DNA from: Desulfovibrio sp. UCD-KL4C
GTDB taxonomy: Bacteria; Desulfobacterota; Desulfovibrionia; Desulfovibrionales; Desulfovibrionaceae
Direction of reading: 5' to 3'
Assembly: GCF_006210265.1 (NCBI RefSeq)
Contig: NZ_VCNC01000003.1
Span: forward strand, 186,001 to 250,000
DNA: 64,000 bases
Both the position numbers and the translations under genes were made by a program. Under the pieces are notes generated by a model. The model was not told the origin of the DNA. It made no database searches and saw nothing but the letters and a program-made list of their open reading frames with translations. Shown one piece after another: positions 53,327 to 62,340 of this stretch (positions are counted from its first letter, which is position 1; each line of letters opens with the position of its first letter).

Positions 53327-55369
53327 GTGTTTAAAAATATGAAACTTAGAGAACAAATTCTTATCCCGGTCCTAGGGATAGTGGTTTTGTGTGTAGCAGG
53401 GCTGCAAATTTTTACATATTGGGAATCTTCCACACTTCTAGAAGCTGAAATAGTTAGGTCTATAACTCGAGAGCAGGAATCAGCCGTTAGAGCTGTGGAC
53501 GATTGGTTTGAATCAACTAGGGGAACCCTGGTGGATTGGAGCCAGCAACGAGAATTTTTGTTAACGCTTGAAGGGGATAAAGAAGCAAGAGCTGTCATTG
53601 AAAATCGTGTTGCTAATTCTGCTAAAAATTATGCGGCATTATCTGACATTGAATTGGTAGATCCTTCCGGGATAATTGTTGCTGGAACTTCTCCTGATGA
53701 TATGAAAATAGATGTCTCTAAGCGAAAATATTTTAAAGAAGCCTTAAAAGGTAATGTTTATATTTCTGATCCACTCATTGCTTCCAGAAACAATAAGCCA
53801 ATTGTTATAATTGCCGCTCCGGTTAAAAATAGTGCTGGAAAGGTGAAGGGTGTTCTGTTTGTAGTTGCAAACTTTAAAACACTTTATGACGAATCTTTCA
53901 GTCCAATAAAAATAGGTACAAATGGATATGCATTTGCTGTTGATTCAAAAGGATTTATTGTCTGTCATCCTGACCAGAAAATTATAATGAAGATTAATGT
54001 TTTGGATATGCCATATGGTAAGGATATGCTTTCTAAGGAAACTGGAATTTACAAATATTTTCATGAACCACAGCAGATGTGGAAGATTCTGGCTTATGGA
54101 GAAGCAAAGGTTCCAAGGTGGCATGTTGCTGTAATTGCTCCCATCGGTGAACTCCTTGCACCTCTTAAAACTATGCGAAATGAAGCAATTCTTGGAGCTG
54201 TTCTGGTTCTTTTGGCTATAGCAGGAATAGTTTTCTGGGTTGTAAGACGGATTACTCTTACCTTAGGTCTTGTTGTTGAATATGCAGACTGTGTAGCTAA
54301 AGGTGACTTGAAATCTGAGATTACCGTTCAAGGTCGTGGTGAAATCAGGACTCTTATTTCCGCTTTGCAGGCTATGGTTGCTAATTTGATTGATATGATT
54401 GCTATGTCTGAAAAGAAAACCGAAGAGGCTGAAGCTCAGTCAGAAATGGCCAGACAGGCAACAAAAGAAGCCGAGGAAGCTCGTTCTGCAGCAGAAAGAG
54501 CTAAGAGTGAAGGCATGAATCAGGCTGCAAATGAGCTTGAAGGAATTGCTGGACAGGTCGGGGCGGCTTCAACTCAACTTGCTTCTCAGGTAAAAAATGC
54601 CAAAGACGGGGCTGAATCTCAAAAAGCTCGTACAACTGAAACAGCGACCGCAATGGAAGAGATGAATGCATCTATGCTGGAAGTAGCACAGAACGCTTCG
54701 CAGGCTGCTGATATGGCTGAAAAAGCAAAGGATGAGGGAAGTAAAAGTGGTCAGGTTGTTAATGAAGTTGTTGGATCTATTAAAACTCTCAATGAAGAAA
54801 CCGATTTACTGCAAAAAGAGTTAAACAGTCTTGGGTCGCAGGCTGAAGCTATCGGAAGAGTCATGGGAGTGATTACCGATATTGCCGACCAGACCAACCT
54901 GCTTGCACTGAATGCGGCGATTGAAGCTGCTCGAGCAGGAGAAGCTGGACGTGGTTTTGCTGTTGTTGCCGATGAAGTTCGCAAATTAGCAGAGAAAACT
55001 GTAAGTGCAACAAATGAAGTTGGCGATGCTATTAAAGCAATTCAAACTGGAACTCAAAGATCTTTGCAACATATGGAAGATACGACAAAGGTTGTTGAAG
55101 GTAGCACTGAACTGGCTGGTAAGGCTGGGGAGTCCATACAGTTGATTGTCGATATCGTTGAGTCTACGTCTGATATGGTTAGAGCTATTGCAGCTGCGTC
55201 AGAACAGCAATCCGCTGCCTCTGAGGAGATTAATAGAAGTACCAGTGAAGTAAATGAGATAGCGAGTGAAACTTCAGAGTGCATGATTCAGGCTTCGGAT
55301 GCTATGAATTCTCTTTCCGAGATGACCGAACGGCTTAATGAGGTTATTAGAGAACTTAAAAACAGCTAG
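53327..55369 (+). CDS. Methyl-accepting chemotaxis protein with double-Cache sensor
   Basis: A 680-residue chemoreceptor. TM1 is at about residues 9-26. A periplasmic dCache domain spans 30-280 (IELVDPSGIIVAGTSPDD, then DPLIASRNNKPIVIIAAPVKN, both typical Cache strands). TM2 is near 288-310, followed by HAMP, and the signalling hairpin with [20 protein letters not shown]. Start GTG at 53327 with GGAGGAGGAA six bases upstream. A terminator follows. It is beside the glycerol operon, which suggests but does not show that it senses a related nutrient. Confidence 0.92.
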   Translation: MFKNMKLREQILIPVLGIVVLCVAGLQIFTYWESSTLLEAEIVRSITREQESAVRAVDDWFESTRGTLVDWSQQREFLLTLEGDKEARAVIENRVANSAKNYAALSDIELVDPSGIIVAGTSPDDMKIDVSKRKYFKEALKGNVYISDPLIASRNNKPIVIIAAPVKNSAGKVKGVLFVVANFKTLYDESFSPIKIGTNGYAFAVDSKGFIVCHPDQKIIMKINVLDMPYGKDMLSKETGIYKYFHEPQQMWKILAYGEAKVPRWHVAVIAPIGELLAPLKTMRNEAILGAVLVLLAIAGIVFWVVRRITLTLGLVVEYADCVAKGDLKSEITVQGRGEIRTLISALQAMVANLIDMIAMSEKKTEEAEAQSEMARQATKEAEEARSAAERAKSEGMNQAANELEGIAGQVGAASTQLASQVKNAKDGAESQKARTTETATAMEEMNASMLEVAQNASQAADMAEKAKDEGSKSGQVVNEVVGSIKTLNEETDLLQKELNSLGSQAEAIGRVMGVITDIADQTNLLALNAAIEAARAGEAGRGFAVVADEVRKLAEKTVSATNEVGDAIKAIQTGTQRSLQHMEDTTKVVEGSTELAGKAGESIQLIVDIVESTSDMVRAIAAASEQQSAASEEINRSTSEVNEIASETSECMIQASDAMNSLSEMTERLNEVIRELKNS

Positions 55370-55404
55370 TTTTATTTTTCTCTAACTATTTAAGTTATTA
55401 ATAT

Positions 55405-55435
55405 AAAACCCCCGCACATAATTTGCGGGGGTTTT
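55405..55435 (+). terminator. Terminator after the second chemoreceptor gene
   Basis: AAAACCCCCGCA / TGCGGGGGTTTT with loop CATAATT and a TGTTTT tail. Confidence 0.9.
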
Positions 55436-55553
55436 GTTTTGAACTTATGGAAAACTATCAGCGTTTTATTGAATTTAAATCAGATATGTTCACATCGTGC
55501 ATATGTTCATACTCTTACTGAGTTTGGCGTTAAACATTTCCTGTCTGCTCATC

Positions 55554-55588
55554 AAAAAAAGGGCTGTGCTAATAATGCACAGCCCTTT
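55554..55588 (-). terminator. Terminator after sstT
   Basis: AAAGGGCTGTGC / GCACAGCCCTTT with loop TAATAAT. The T run lies on the minus strand, so it serves the transporter gene at 55643-56905. Confidence 0.88.
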
Positions 55589-55642
55589 GGGTAAAACTGG
55601 TATATTTCAGTATCAATCAGTTATGTTTGATTAATATGAACT

Positions 55643-56905
55643 TTAAAAGGATTCAGCTATTTTTTCAGATTCTGTAACTTCATCTGAGATATCATTGCTT
55701 ATGCCGGCAATATCTGCTGCTGCGGTAAACAGAACATCTGTGGAACTATTCAAAGCTGTTTCAGCAGAGTCCTGAATAACTCCTACAATGAATCCTGCAG
55801 CAACAACCTGCATGGAAATTTCATTAGGTATGCCGAAGAGACTACAGGAAAGAGGGATGAGAAGGAGTGATCCTCCGGCTACGCCAGAAGCTCCGCAAGC
55901 AGAAATTGCTGCAATGCAGCTCAGTAATAGGGCCGTAGCTATATCTACATCAATACCTAAGGTATGAACTGCTGCCAAAGTCATAACTGTGATGGTAATG
56001 GCAGCTCCCCCCATATTAATGGTAGCCCCTAGAGGGATAGAGACAGAGTAGGTATCTTCGTGCAGGTCCAGTTTTTTACAGAGGTCCATATTTACCGGAA
56101 TATTTGCTGCAGAACTGCGGGTGAAAAATGCGGTTATTCCACTATGCTTTAAGCAGGTAAAAACTAAAGGATAGGGATTACGCTTTGTTTTAAACCAGAC
56201 AATGATTGGGTTTACTATCAAGGCTATGACTCCCATGGAAGCCAGTAATACCATGATCAGGTGGCTATATCCGGCAAGAGCTTCAAAACCTGTACTGGAA
56301 ACAGTTAAGGCCACCAAGCCGAAGATTCCTAGGGGAGCGAAGCGGATGACCAGTTTTACAAGCCCTGATACGCCTTGGGCAATGTCATGTAGTACCGTCT
56401 TAGTGCTTTCAGAGCCATGTTGAAAAAAGAATCCAAGAGCAATAGCCCAAGCAAGGATACCTATAAAGTTTCCGGTTGCTAGAGCATGAACAGGGTTATC
56501 GACAACTTTGAAGAGCAAGGTGTGGAGAACTTCGCCTATCCCACTTGGAGGAGCTATGGCAGTTTCAGAAGCTGATAATGTTAATGTGGTCGGAAGCAGG
56601 AAGCTTAAAGTGACAGCCACTACAGCGGCCATGAAGGTCCCTATCAGATAGAGTGATATAATGGAGCGCATATTGGTATGCGTCCCTTTTTTTTGATTTG
56701 CGATAGAAGAGGCTACGAGAACAAATACGAGGATTGGAGCGACAGCTTTCAGTGCTGTTACAAATAATTTTCCGAGGAGTCCGACTGAGGTTGCCGCCTC
56801 AGGAGCTATCATCGCAATACCAACTCCCGCTAGAATACCTATAACAATTTGCAGTACAAGACTGCCTGATGAAATCCTTTTTATGACACCTAGTATTTGA
56901 TCCAT
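55643..56905 (-). CDS. sstT: Serine/threonine:Na+ symporter SstT
   Basis: A 420-residue inner-membrane symporter of the DAACS (glutamate/dicarboxylate) family. It has the re-entrant loop [18 protein letters not shown], the [20 protein letters not shown] segment (NMGG Na+ site), and a late [17 protein letters not shown]. These are the features of SstT rather than GltP. It imports serine and threonine. AGGGGG lies five bases before the ATG. A palindrome is present about 50 bases upstream, near a TTGACA. Confidence 0.92.
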   Translation of the reverse strand: MDQILGVIKRISSGSLVLQIVIGILAGVGIAMIAPEAATSVGLLGKLFVTALKAVAPILVFVLVASSIANQKKGTHTNMRSIISLYLIGTFMAAVVAVTLSFLLPTTLTLSASETAIAPPSGIGEVLHTLLFKVVDNPVHALATGNFIGILAWAIALGFFFQHGSESTKTVLHDIAQGVSGLVKLVIRFAPLGIFGLVALTVSSTGFEALAGYSHLIMVLLASMGVIALIVNPIIVWFKTKRNPYPLVFTCLKHSGITAFFTRSSAANIPVNMDLCKKLDLHEDTYSVSIPLGATINMGGAAITITVMTLAAVHTLGIDVDIATALLLSCIAAISACGASGVAGGSLLLIPLSCSLFGIPNEISMQVVAAGFIVGVIQDSAETALNSSTDVLFTAAADIAGISNDISDEVTESEKIAESF

Positions 56906-56953
56906 AGTTACCCCCTAAATTTAAAAAAACATTCATGCTTTAAGTCTTATATA

Positions 56954-56971
56954 TGTAATCTTCAAATTACA
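56954..56971. promoter_or_regulatory. Palindrome at the sstT promoter
   Basis: TGTAAT-CTTCAA-ATTACA, 6+6 bp with a 6-base spacer, 49 bases before the sstT start and just downstream of a TTGACA (minus strand, 56981-56976). It is a plausible operator; no cognate regulator is apparent. The 290 bases beyond it, to the kinase gene, hold no feature I recognise. Confidence 0.4.
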
Positions 56972-57286
56972 AATTTGTCAACTTTTTCCTTGAAAATAAG
57001 TAAATAATTAAAATTAGGTCATTATTTTAATCATTATGCATTATATTAGCTTTTTTTTGTAACCGGTAGGTATGGCTTAATTTCATTTTTTTAAGCATGA
57101 TAAAAAATGCCTGAGCTTGTAAAAAATATTTTTTGAAGCAGCTAAAATTCTGGACTGTGAATTATAATGCGAGTTTTTGTTCAACATGTTATAAATATTC
57201 AAGTTGTATATTTTGATCCTGTTTGTACTGATTGTACTGAGCAATGATGTATGTAGTAAGTGGATAAAATTGAGGGCAAGGCTCTT

Positions 57287-59146
57287 ATGTCAAACGATTA
57301 TAATAAAAGAAGTGCGCTTTTAAGTGAACTTAATGCACTACGAGCTAGGGTTGATGAGTTAGAGGCCGAACTGTCTTCGCCAACTAACTGCGTAGAGTGC
57401 TATCCACTGGATAGCACATCTAAAGATACACATGAAGGTGTTGTCTTTGAAGATTTGTTTAATCTTAAAGATATTCAGCGTCTTCAAGATGAGTTTGCCA
57501 GTGCAATGGGGGTCGCGTCAGTTATTACACGACCGGATGGAACTCCTATAACAAAGCCAAGTGGTTTTTGTCGTTTGTGTGAGATTGTCCGTAAAACTAA
57601 AAAAGGTCTGGCAAACTGTTATAAGTCTGATGCAATAATTGGACGATTGAATATTGATGGACCTAATATTCGTAAATGTATGAGCGGTGGATTGTGGGAT
57701 GCCGGAGCTGGAATTGCCGTTGGTGGGCAACATGTGGCTAGCTGGCTTATTGGGCAAGTGCGTGATGAAAGTCAGGATGAAGATACTATGCGTGCTTATG
57801 CCCGTAAGATCGGATCTGATGAAAATGATATTGCCGAGGCGTTCGCAAATGTTGTCTCTATGTCGTATGAGCAGTTTGAGAAAGTTTCAAAAGTTCTGTT
57901 TACGTTAGCCACTCAGATTTCTGATATAGCATATAAAAATATTCAGCAGGAACATTTTATTAAAGATCTTAAAGGAGCAGAAGCTGAACTTGCAAAAACG
58001 CGTAACTACCTATCGAATATAATTGACTCAATGCCATCCCTGCTCATCGGCGTAGATACTAAATGCCGAGTTACTCAGTGGAATATAGAAGCAGAAAAAG
58101 TAACTTGCCTCTCAGCTAATGAGGTGCTTGGGCATTCTCTAGGTGAGGTCCTCCCGCGTATCGCATTTGAAATGGATCGTGTAGAGGAGGCTATACGTAC
58201 TAAAACTCCACGCTCAGATTCCTTACATACCAATATTCCAGGTGGCGAAGTTCTCCATGAAAATATTACTATCTATCCGTTAATAGCTAACGGTGTTGAC
58301 GGTGCGGTAGTGCGCATAGATGACGTGACAGACCTTATTAAATTACAGCAAATGATGGTCCAATCCGAAAAAATGCTGTCTGTCGGCGGGTTGGCTGCCG
58401 GAATAGCGCATGAGATAAATAACCCCTTGGCAGGTATTCAGGGATATGCGCTTAATATGAAGAGGCGAATTTTCGGGGATATTAAGAAGAATGAAGAAGT
58501 GGCCGCTGAGTGCAAGGTCGCGTTGAAAGATGTTCGTAGATATCTGGAGCGTAGAGAAATACCTAAAATGATTGATGGTATTCAAGAATCAAGCATGCGT
58601 GCGGCAACTATTGTGCGTAATATGCTCAGCTTTAGCAGAAAAAGCGAAGAGAAGCTTATACCTCATGATATTACTAAGATTTTGGATAATACACTGGAGT
58701 TGGCCGCCAGTGATTATAATTTAGAAAAGAAATATGATTTTAAAATGATAGAGGTAGTGCGTGAGTATGATGAGCATGTTCCGTTAGTGCCTTGCGAAAA
58801 AAACGAAATACAGCAAGTCTTTTTGAATCTGTTTAAAAATGGTGCCGACGCCATGATGGAGAAGGCGTATGTTAATGACCATCCACGCTTTGTTTGCCGT
58901 GTTAAGCATAGAGTTGCGGAGGTCATAGTCGAAATAGAAGACAATGGCCTGGGGATTGATGATGCTACGCAAAAGCGTATCTTTGAGCCTTTCTATACAA
59001 CAAAAAATGTAGGGAGCGGGACAGGGCTAGGTTTGTCTGTATCCTATTTTATTATAACTGATCTTCATCATGGCAGTTTGGAAATTGATTCAGCTTTAGG
59101 AAAATGGACTCGGTTTACCATTAAGCTTTCTCTGCAATATATCTAG
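57287..59146 (+). CDS. PocR-domain sensor histidine kinase
   Basis: A 619-residue cytoplasmic kinase with no membrane segment. A short N-terminal coiled coil is followed by a PocR ligand-sensing domain (residues about 50-205) with SGFCRLCEIVRKTKKGLANC and the GGQHVASWLIGQV strand. A PAS domain occupies about 240-355. HisKA has the phospho-His in GIAHEINNPLAG. HATPase_c has the N box NEIQQVFLNLFKNGADAMM and G boxes with IEDNGLGID and GSGTGLGLSV. The ATG at 57287 has AAGG about six bases upstream; a GTG at 57260 is also open. No response regulator gene is adjacent, so its partner must be elsewhere. PocR domains sense small diols or related metabolites in a few studied cases. Confidence 0.9.
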   Translation: MSNDYNKRSALLSELNALRARVDELEAELSSPTNCVECYPLDSTSKDTHEGVVFEDLFNLKDIQRLQDEFASAMGVASVITRPDGTPITKPSGFCRLCEIVRKTKKGLANCYKSDAIIGRLNIDGPNIRKCMSGGLWDAGAGIAVGGQHVASWLIGQVRDESQDEDTMRAYARKIGSDENDIAEAFANVVSMSYEQFEKVSKVLFTLATQISDIAYKNIQQEHFIKDLKGAEAELAKTRNYLSNIIDSMPSLLIGVDTKCRVTQWNIEAEKVTCLSANEVLGHSLGEVLPRIAFEMDRVEEAIRTKTPRSDSLHTNIPGGEVLHENITIYPLIANGVDGAVVRIDDVTDLIKLQQMMVQSEKMLSVGGLAAGIAHEINNPLAGIQGYALNMKRRIFGDIKKNEEVAAECKVALKDVRRYLERREIPKMIDGIQESSMRAATIVRNMLSFSRKSEEKLIPHDITKILDNTLELAASDYNLEKKYDFKMIEVVREYDEHVPLVPCEKNEIQQVFLNLFKNGADAMMEKAYVNDHPRFVCRVKHRVAEVIVEIEDNGLGIDDATQKRIFEPFYTTKNVGSGTGLGLSVSYFIITDLHHGSLEIDSALGKWTRFTIKLSLQYI

Positions 59147-60050
59147 CCATCATCAAATCTAGATGAGCTCCTCCGCCATTTTTGAAAATGGTAATCTCTG
59201 ATTCAGACTTTCTACCAAGTGATGAGTCATTGATTATATTGTACAAATCCCCTTTAATTGAATCTGCCGTAATTATACCTTTTTCAATTGGAATTGTCAG
59301 TTCGCCAATATGGTTGATAGTAGTTTCACGACTGTCTACAAATAGCGATCCGGTAGATATCAATTGGTCATCAGCCTCACGCATGTCAGCTTTGTATGCG
59401 CCTATCAGGTCCACATGCGTCCCCGGTTTAATCCAATCATATTTCAATATAGGTTCACGAGCCATCGTAGCTGTCGAAATTATATCCGCTTGCTGGGCAG
59501 CGGAAGGCAGGTTTGCGGTAAATGATACGTTGATATCGTTGTTTATGAATTCTTGTGCAAGTTGCTCTGCTTTTTCAGCGCGTCTAGCCCACACAATAAT
59601 TTTTTTAAGATTTGGAAATGCGACTCCGTAAGCTTTTATCAAGCTGCGAGCAACGGTTCCCGCCCCTACGATCAGTAATATTTCACTTTCTGGACGGGCG
59701 AGTAGGGATGCTCCGAGAACTGAATCCGCGGCTGTTTTAAATTCAGTAATAAGCTTACTTTCGATTATGGCGGTCAGTTGTCCGTGTTCGTGACTAAATA
59801 TCAGCATGGCTCCTTGCACTGACGGCAGGCCGATTTTTGAATTGTTAGCAAATACAGTAGTAGATTTTACTCCATATCCCAGCCCTTCGATATAAGCACC
59901 ACGACTGAGCAGAGTACCTTCTGCCGGACCAAGGAATATATCATTCACCTGCGCTTTTGGGAAAAGATGTCCTGAGCGCAATGCTTCAACTGCGTCAAGC
60001 CAGGTTAATTTATTTATTGTTTCATCGTAAGTAATGAAGGGGATGTTCAA
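59121..60050 (-). CDS. Ornithine cyclodeaminase / mu-crystallin family protein
   Basis: A 309-residue NAD(P)-binding enzyme of the OCD/mu-crystallin family. The dinucleotide-binding loop GAGTVARSLIKAY is preceded by the LITEFKTAADSVLGASLLA helix, and GAYKADMREADDQLI is a typical C-terminal strand-loop. The start is a TTG preceded by GGGAG. The family includes ornithine cyclodeaminase, alanine dehydrogenase and ketimine reductases, and the substrate cannot be settled here. It converges on the PocR kinase gene with a 26-base tail overlap. Confidence 0.85.
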   Translation of the reverse strand: MNIPFITYDETINKLTWLDAVEALRSGHLFPKAQVNDIFLGPAEGTLLSRGAYIEGLGYGVKSTTVFANNSKIGLPSVQGAMLIFSHEHGQLTAIIESKLITEFKTAADSVLGASLLARPESEILLIVGAGTVARSLIKAYGVAFPNLKKIIVWARRAEKAEQLAQEFINNDINVSFTANLPSAAQQADIISTATMAREPILKYDWIKPGTHVDLIGAYKADMREADDQLISTGSLFVDSRETTINHIGELTIPIEKGIITADSIKGDLYNIINDSSLGRKSESEITIFKNGGGAHLDLMMARYIAEKA

Positions 60051-60154
60051 GATTTTCTCCCATTAATATCCCTAGATTTTTTATATTGCAGGATATAAAA
60101 TAAAGGGAAATACAAGTTCTTAAAAAAATAATCACTAACCAAATTTTAAATAAT

Positions 60155-60364
60155 ATGAAGTTAAATATCATTCAAGTTTCTATTTTTAAAAAGCTGAGTA
60201 AAGAGGATGGTCTTGAAGTGGATTCCTATGTAGAAAAGAATTCCATCGAATTTATAAATATACAACGGGATAGACTTGAGGATCTTAGCGAAGAGGAAGG
60301 GGATGAGTGGATCAACAAAGCATATCTTATTTCTTTGTCTGACAGTGGCTGTAATATTTTGTAG
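60155..60364 (+). CDS. Small hypothetical reading frame, 69 residues
   Basis: MKLNIIQVSIFKKLSKEDG.. is acidic with a hydrophobic start and no recognised motif. There is no ribosome binding site and no close neighbour on the same strand. It may be a real small gene, a remnant, or chance. Low confidence. Confidence 0.3.
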   Translation: MKLNIIQVSIFKKLSKEDGLEVDSYVEKNSIEFINIQRDRLEDLSEEEGDEWINKAYLISLSDSGCNIL

Positions 60365-60460
60365 TTTTGTGTTTGTAATGTCGAGAAACTCAGAATCAGC
60401 TTTAGCTTTGTAGTTTTTTGACTTCTTAAAATAGATTGAGCATTTCCCAAAAAGAAAAAG

Positions 60461-60486
60461 GGTTAACTAATTTCTTAGTTAACCCT
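60461..60486 (-). terminator. Terminator of tRNA-Pro(TGG)
   Basis: GGGTTAACTAA / TTAGTTAACCC hairpin, then TTTTTCTTTTT on the minus strand, ten bases after the tRNA 3' end. Confidence 0.88.
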
Positions 60487-60496
60487 GTAATTTCTG

Positions 60497-60573
60497 TGGT
60501 CGGGGCGAAGAGATTCGAACTCCCGGCATCCTGCTCCCAAAGCAGGCGCGCTACCAAACTGCGCCACGCCCCG
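60497..60573 (-). tRNA. tRNA-Pro (anticodon TGG)
   Basis: A 77-base cloverleaf on the minus strand. Acceptor CGGGGCG/CGCCCCG with discriminator A and encoded CCA. D arm GCGC/GCGC; anticodon arm CCTGC-TTTGGGA-GCAGG with anticodon TGG; T arm GAGTTCGAATCTC. It reads CCA and CCG codons. Confidence 0.95.
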
Positions 60574-60732
60574 ACTGAATTGTTTGCTGCACTTGCGCTG
60601 TGCACAAGAGAGGGGATAGTTGAAACGCATGTGCTTGGCAAGTGTTTTTTTTATAAAAGTGAAGATAATTTTAGGTGTTTTATGCTTTATCCTTTAATAA
60701 CAACATCTTAATGTTTTTAAATTATATTACAA

Positions 60733-61761
60733 TTAATCGTGACTGTCGTCAAAAACACCATTTGCGTGGGTTCCGCAGTACTTGCACATGCCGTTTTCTA
60801 CCGCAAAATTATCCAAAGAAAATCCAAACCTACGTATAATTTCCTTATTACATGACGGACAGAAAGTTGAAGAACCGTCATTTTCGGGAACGTTGCCTAC
60901 ATATACATATTTAAGTCCGGCATCGGTTCCGGCTTGTCTGGCAAGATTCAGAGACTTCATGGGGGTAACCGGACAATCTTGCATCATATAGTCAGGGTGA
61001 AAGCGGGAGATGTGCCACGGGACTTCTTCCCCAAGTTCATTTGCAATAAATTTAGCTAACTGTTTCAGCTCAGACATATCATCATTTTTACCGGGAATAA
61101 GTAGTGTCGTAATTTCCAGCCACCATCCCAGCTTTTTAATATGCTTAAGCGTTTCAAGCACCGGATTGAATCTGCCTTTGCATATTTCTTCATAGAATGA
61201 GTTGTTAAAACTTTTAAGGTCTATGTTGGTCGCATCAATCAATGGTGCAAGTTTTTTAAGACATTCAGGGCTTTGAAATCCATTTGAAACCATGATGTTT
61301 TTTAGACCGTTGTCATGCGCAATCTTTGCAGTGTCGTGCATCAGTTCAAAGAAAATTGTCGGTTCGGAATAAGTGTAGGATATGGATTTGCACTTATGGG
61401 CTATGGCAAGTTCCACAAGTATTTCCGGCGTTACTTTTTGTCCGGTTATTTCACGGCCTGATTTTGGATGCTGAGACAGGGAGGCATTCTGGCAGAATTC
61501 GCAACCGAAGTTACACCCTTGCGTTCCCAGTGAAAACGTTTTGGTGCCGGGGAGAAAATGGTAGAGCGGTTTTTTTTCAACAGGGTCAACATTAACAGCT
61601 GCGACCAGATTATAAGTCTTGGTCATAAGCGAACCGTCAATGTTCTGCCGGACTCCGCATATTCCGTGCTCTCCTGATCCAATAATACAAAAGTGGCTGC
61701 AAAGGCGGCATTGGACTTTGTCGTCTTTAAGTTTTTCCCAAAGTCTTGCAGGATGTAGCAT
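60733..61761 (-). CDS. amrS: AmmeMemoRadiSam-system radical SAM protein
   Basis: A 342-residue radical SAM enzyme of the AmrS family. An N-terminal cysteine pair set (CRLCSHFCIIGSGEHGICG) resembles the usual AmrS leader. The cluster motif is CNFGCEFC in GTQGCNFGCEFCQNASLS. A C-terminal Cys-rich tail (FCPSCNKEI .. CKYCGTHANG) suggests an extra metal site. The biochemical role is not established; in other genomes it clusters with Memo and AMMECR1 genes, which are absent here. AAGGAT lies eight bases before the ATG. It is 12 bases downstream of a small exported protein and is probably co-transcribed. Confidence 0.88.
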   Translation of the reverse strand: MLHPARLWEKLKDDKVQCRLCSHFCIIGSGEHGICGVRQNIDGSLMTKTYNLVAAVNVDPVEKKPLYHFLPGTKTFSLGTQGCNFGCEFCQNASLSQHPKSGREITGQKVTPEILVELAIAHKCKSISYTYSEPTIFFELMHDTAKIAHDNGLKNIMVSNGFQSPECLKKLAPLIDATNIDLKSFNNSFYEEICKGRFNPVLETLKHIKKLGWWLEITTLLIPGKNDDMSELKQLAKFIANELGEEVPWHISRFHPDYMMQDCPVTPMKSLNLARQAGTDAGLKYVYVGNVPENDGSSTFCPSCNKEIIRRFGFSLDNFAVENGMCKYCGTHANGVFDDSHD

Positions 61762-61773
61762 TATTGTTGATCC

Positions 61774-62040
61774 TTATCTTTTAATTTCTGGAACAAAAAG
61801 AATCGGACCAACTTCCTGTGTTTGGTCTTGGTCTTTTTCTTTCGGATGAGTGCTCATTATATTTTCATTTTTTCCAGATTTAATTGTAATGTCACTATTT
61901 GCACTATTTCTTGTCCCCATAGTGATGCTTTCGCGGTGTTTGGCGGTGTCTTTATTAATAAATTTTGTTCTGGCCAAAGCTGATCCTGCTAAAAGAAGAC
62001 CTGAAATAATTAAGCCGAATATTAAAGTTTTCTTGTACAT
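61774..62040 (-). CDS. Small exported hypothetical protein
   Basis: An 88-residue protein with a clear signal peptide (MYKKTLIFGLIISGLLLAGS, likely cleavage after ALA) and a polar, Lys/Asn/Asp-rich mature part with no known motif. I take the ATG at 62040, which has CGGAG eight bases upstream; an earlier in-frame start at 62058 overlaps that site. It is co-directional and tightly linked with amrS. Confidence 0.6.
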   Translation of the reverse strand: MYKKTLIFGLIISGLLLAGSALARTKFINKDTAKHRESITMGTRNSANSDITIKSGKNENIMSTHPKEKDQDQTQEVGPILFVPEIKR

Positions 62041-62252
62041 GATATTTCTCCGTGGCATACTATACCAGATTGTTTCGGGAATGACATCTTCTCTGTGACA
62101 TCAAAAAGTGAACGTGCTTAATATATTACCTGTTAGTATCTTTTGACTTTTTAGAGATGGTTCTTACTTAATTTTTTGAATATTGATAATTGTTATGCTT
62201 TTACGACAGTTCATAATGATTAATGCAAGCTGTGGTCCTAACCAGTTTAACC

Positions 62253-62294
62253 ATCGGCAAAAGGGGCAATTATGTTCCTTGAACTCTTGCCGAT
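62253..62294 (+). promoter_or_regulatory. Hairpin in the purM leader
   Basis: ATCGGCAA pairs with TTGCCGAT, with a nested AAGG/CCTT pair inside. It stands 46 bases before the purM start. It does not match a purine, ZTP or other riboswitch core that I know. Confidence 0.45.
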
Positions 62295-62340
62295 TTCAGC
62301 ATATACAGTCCCTTCTTAGAGATTGTTAGGAGATAAATAT

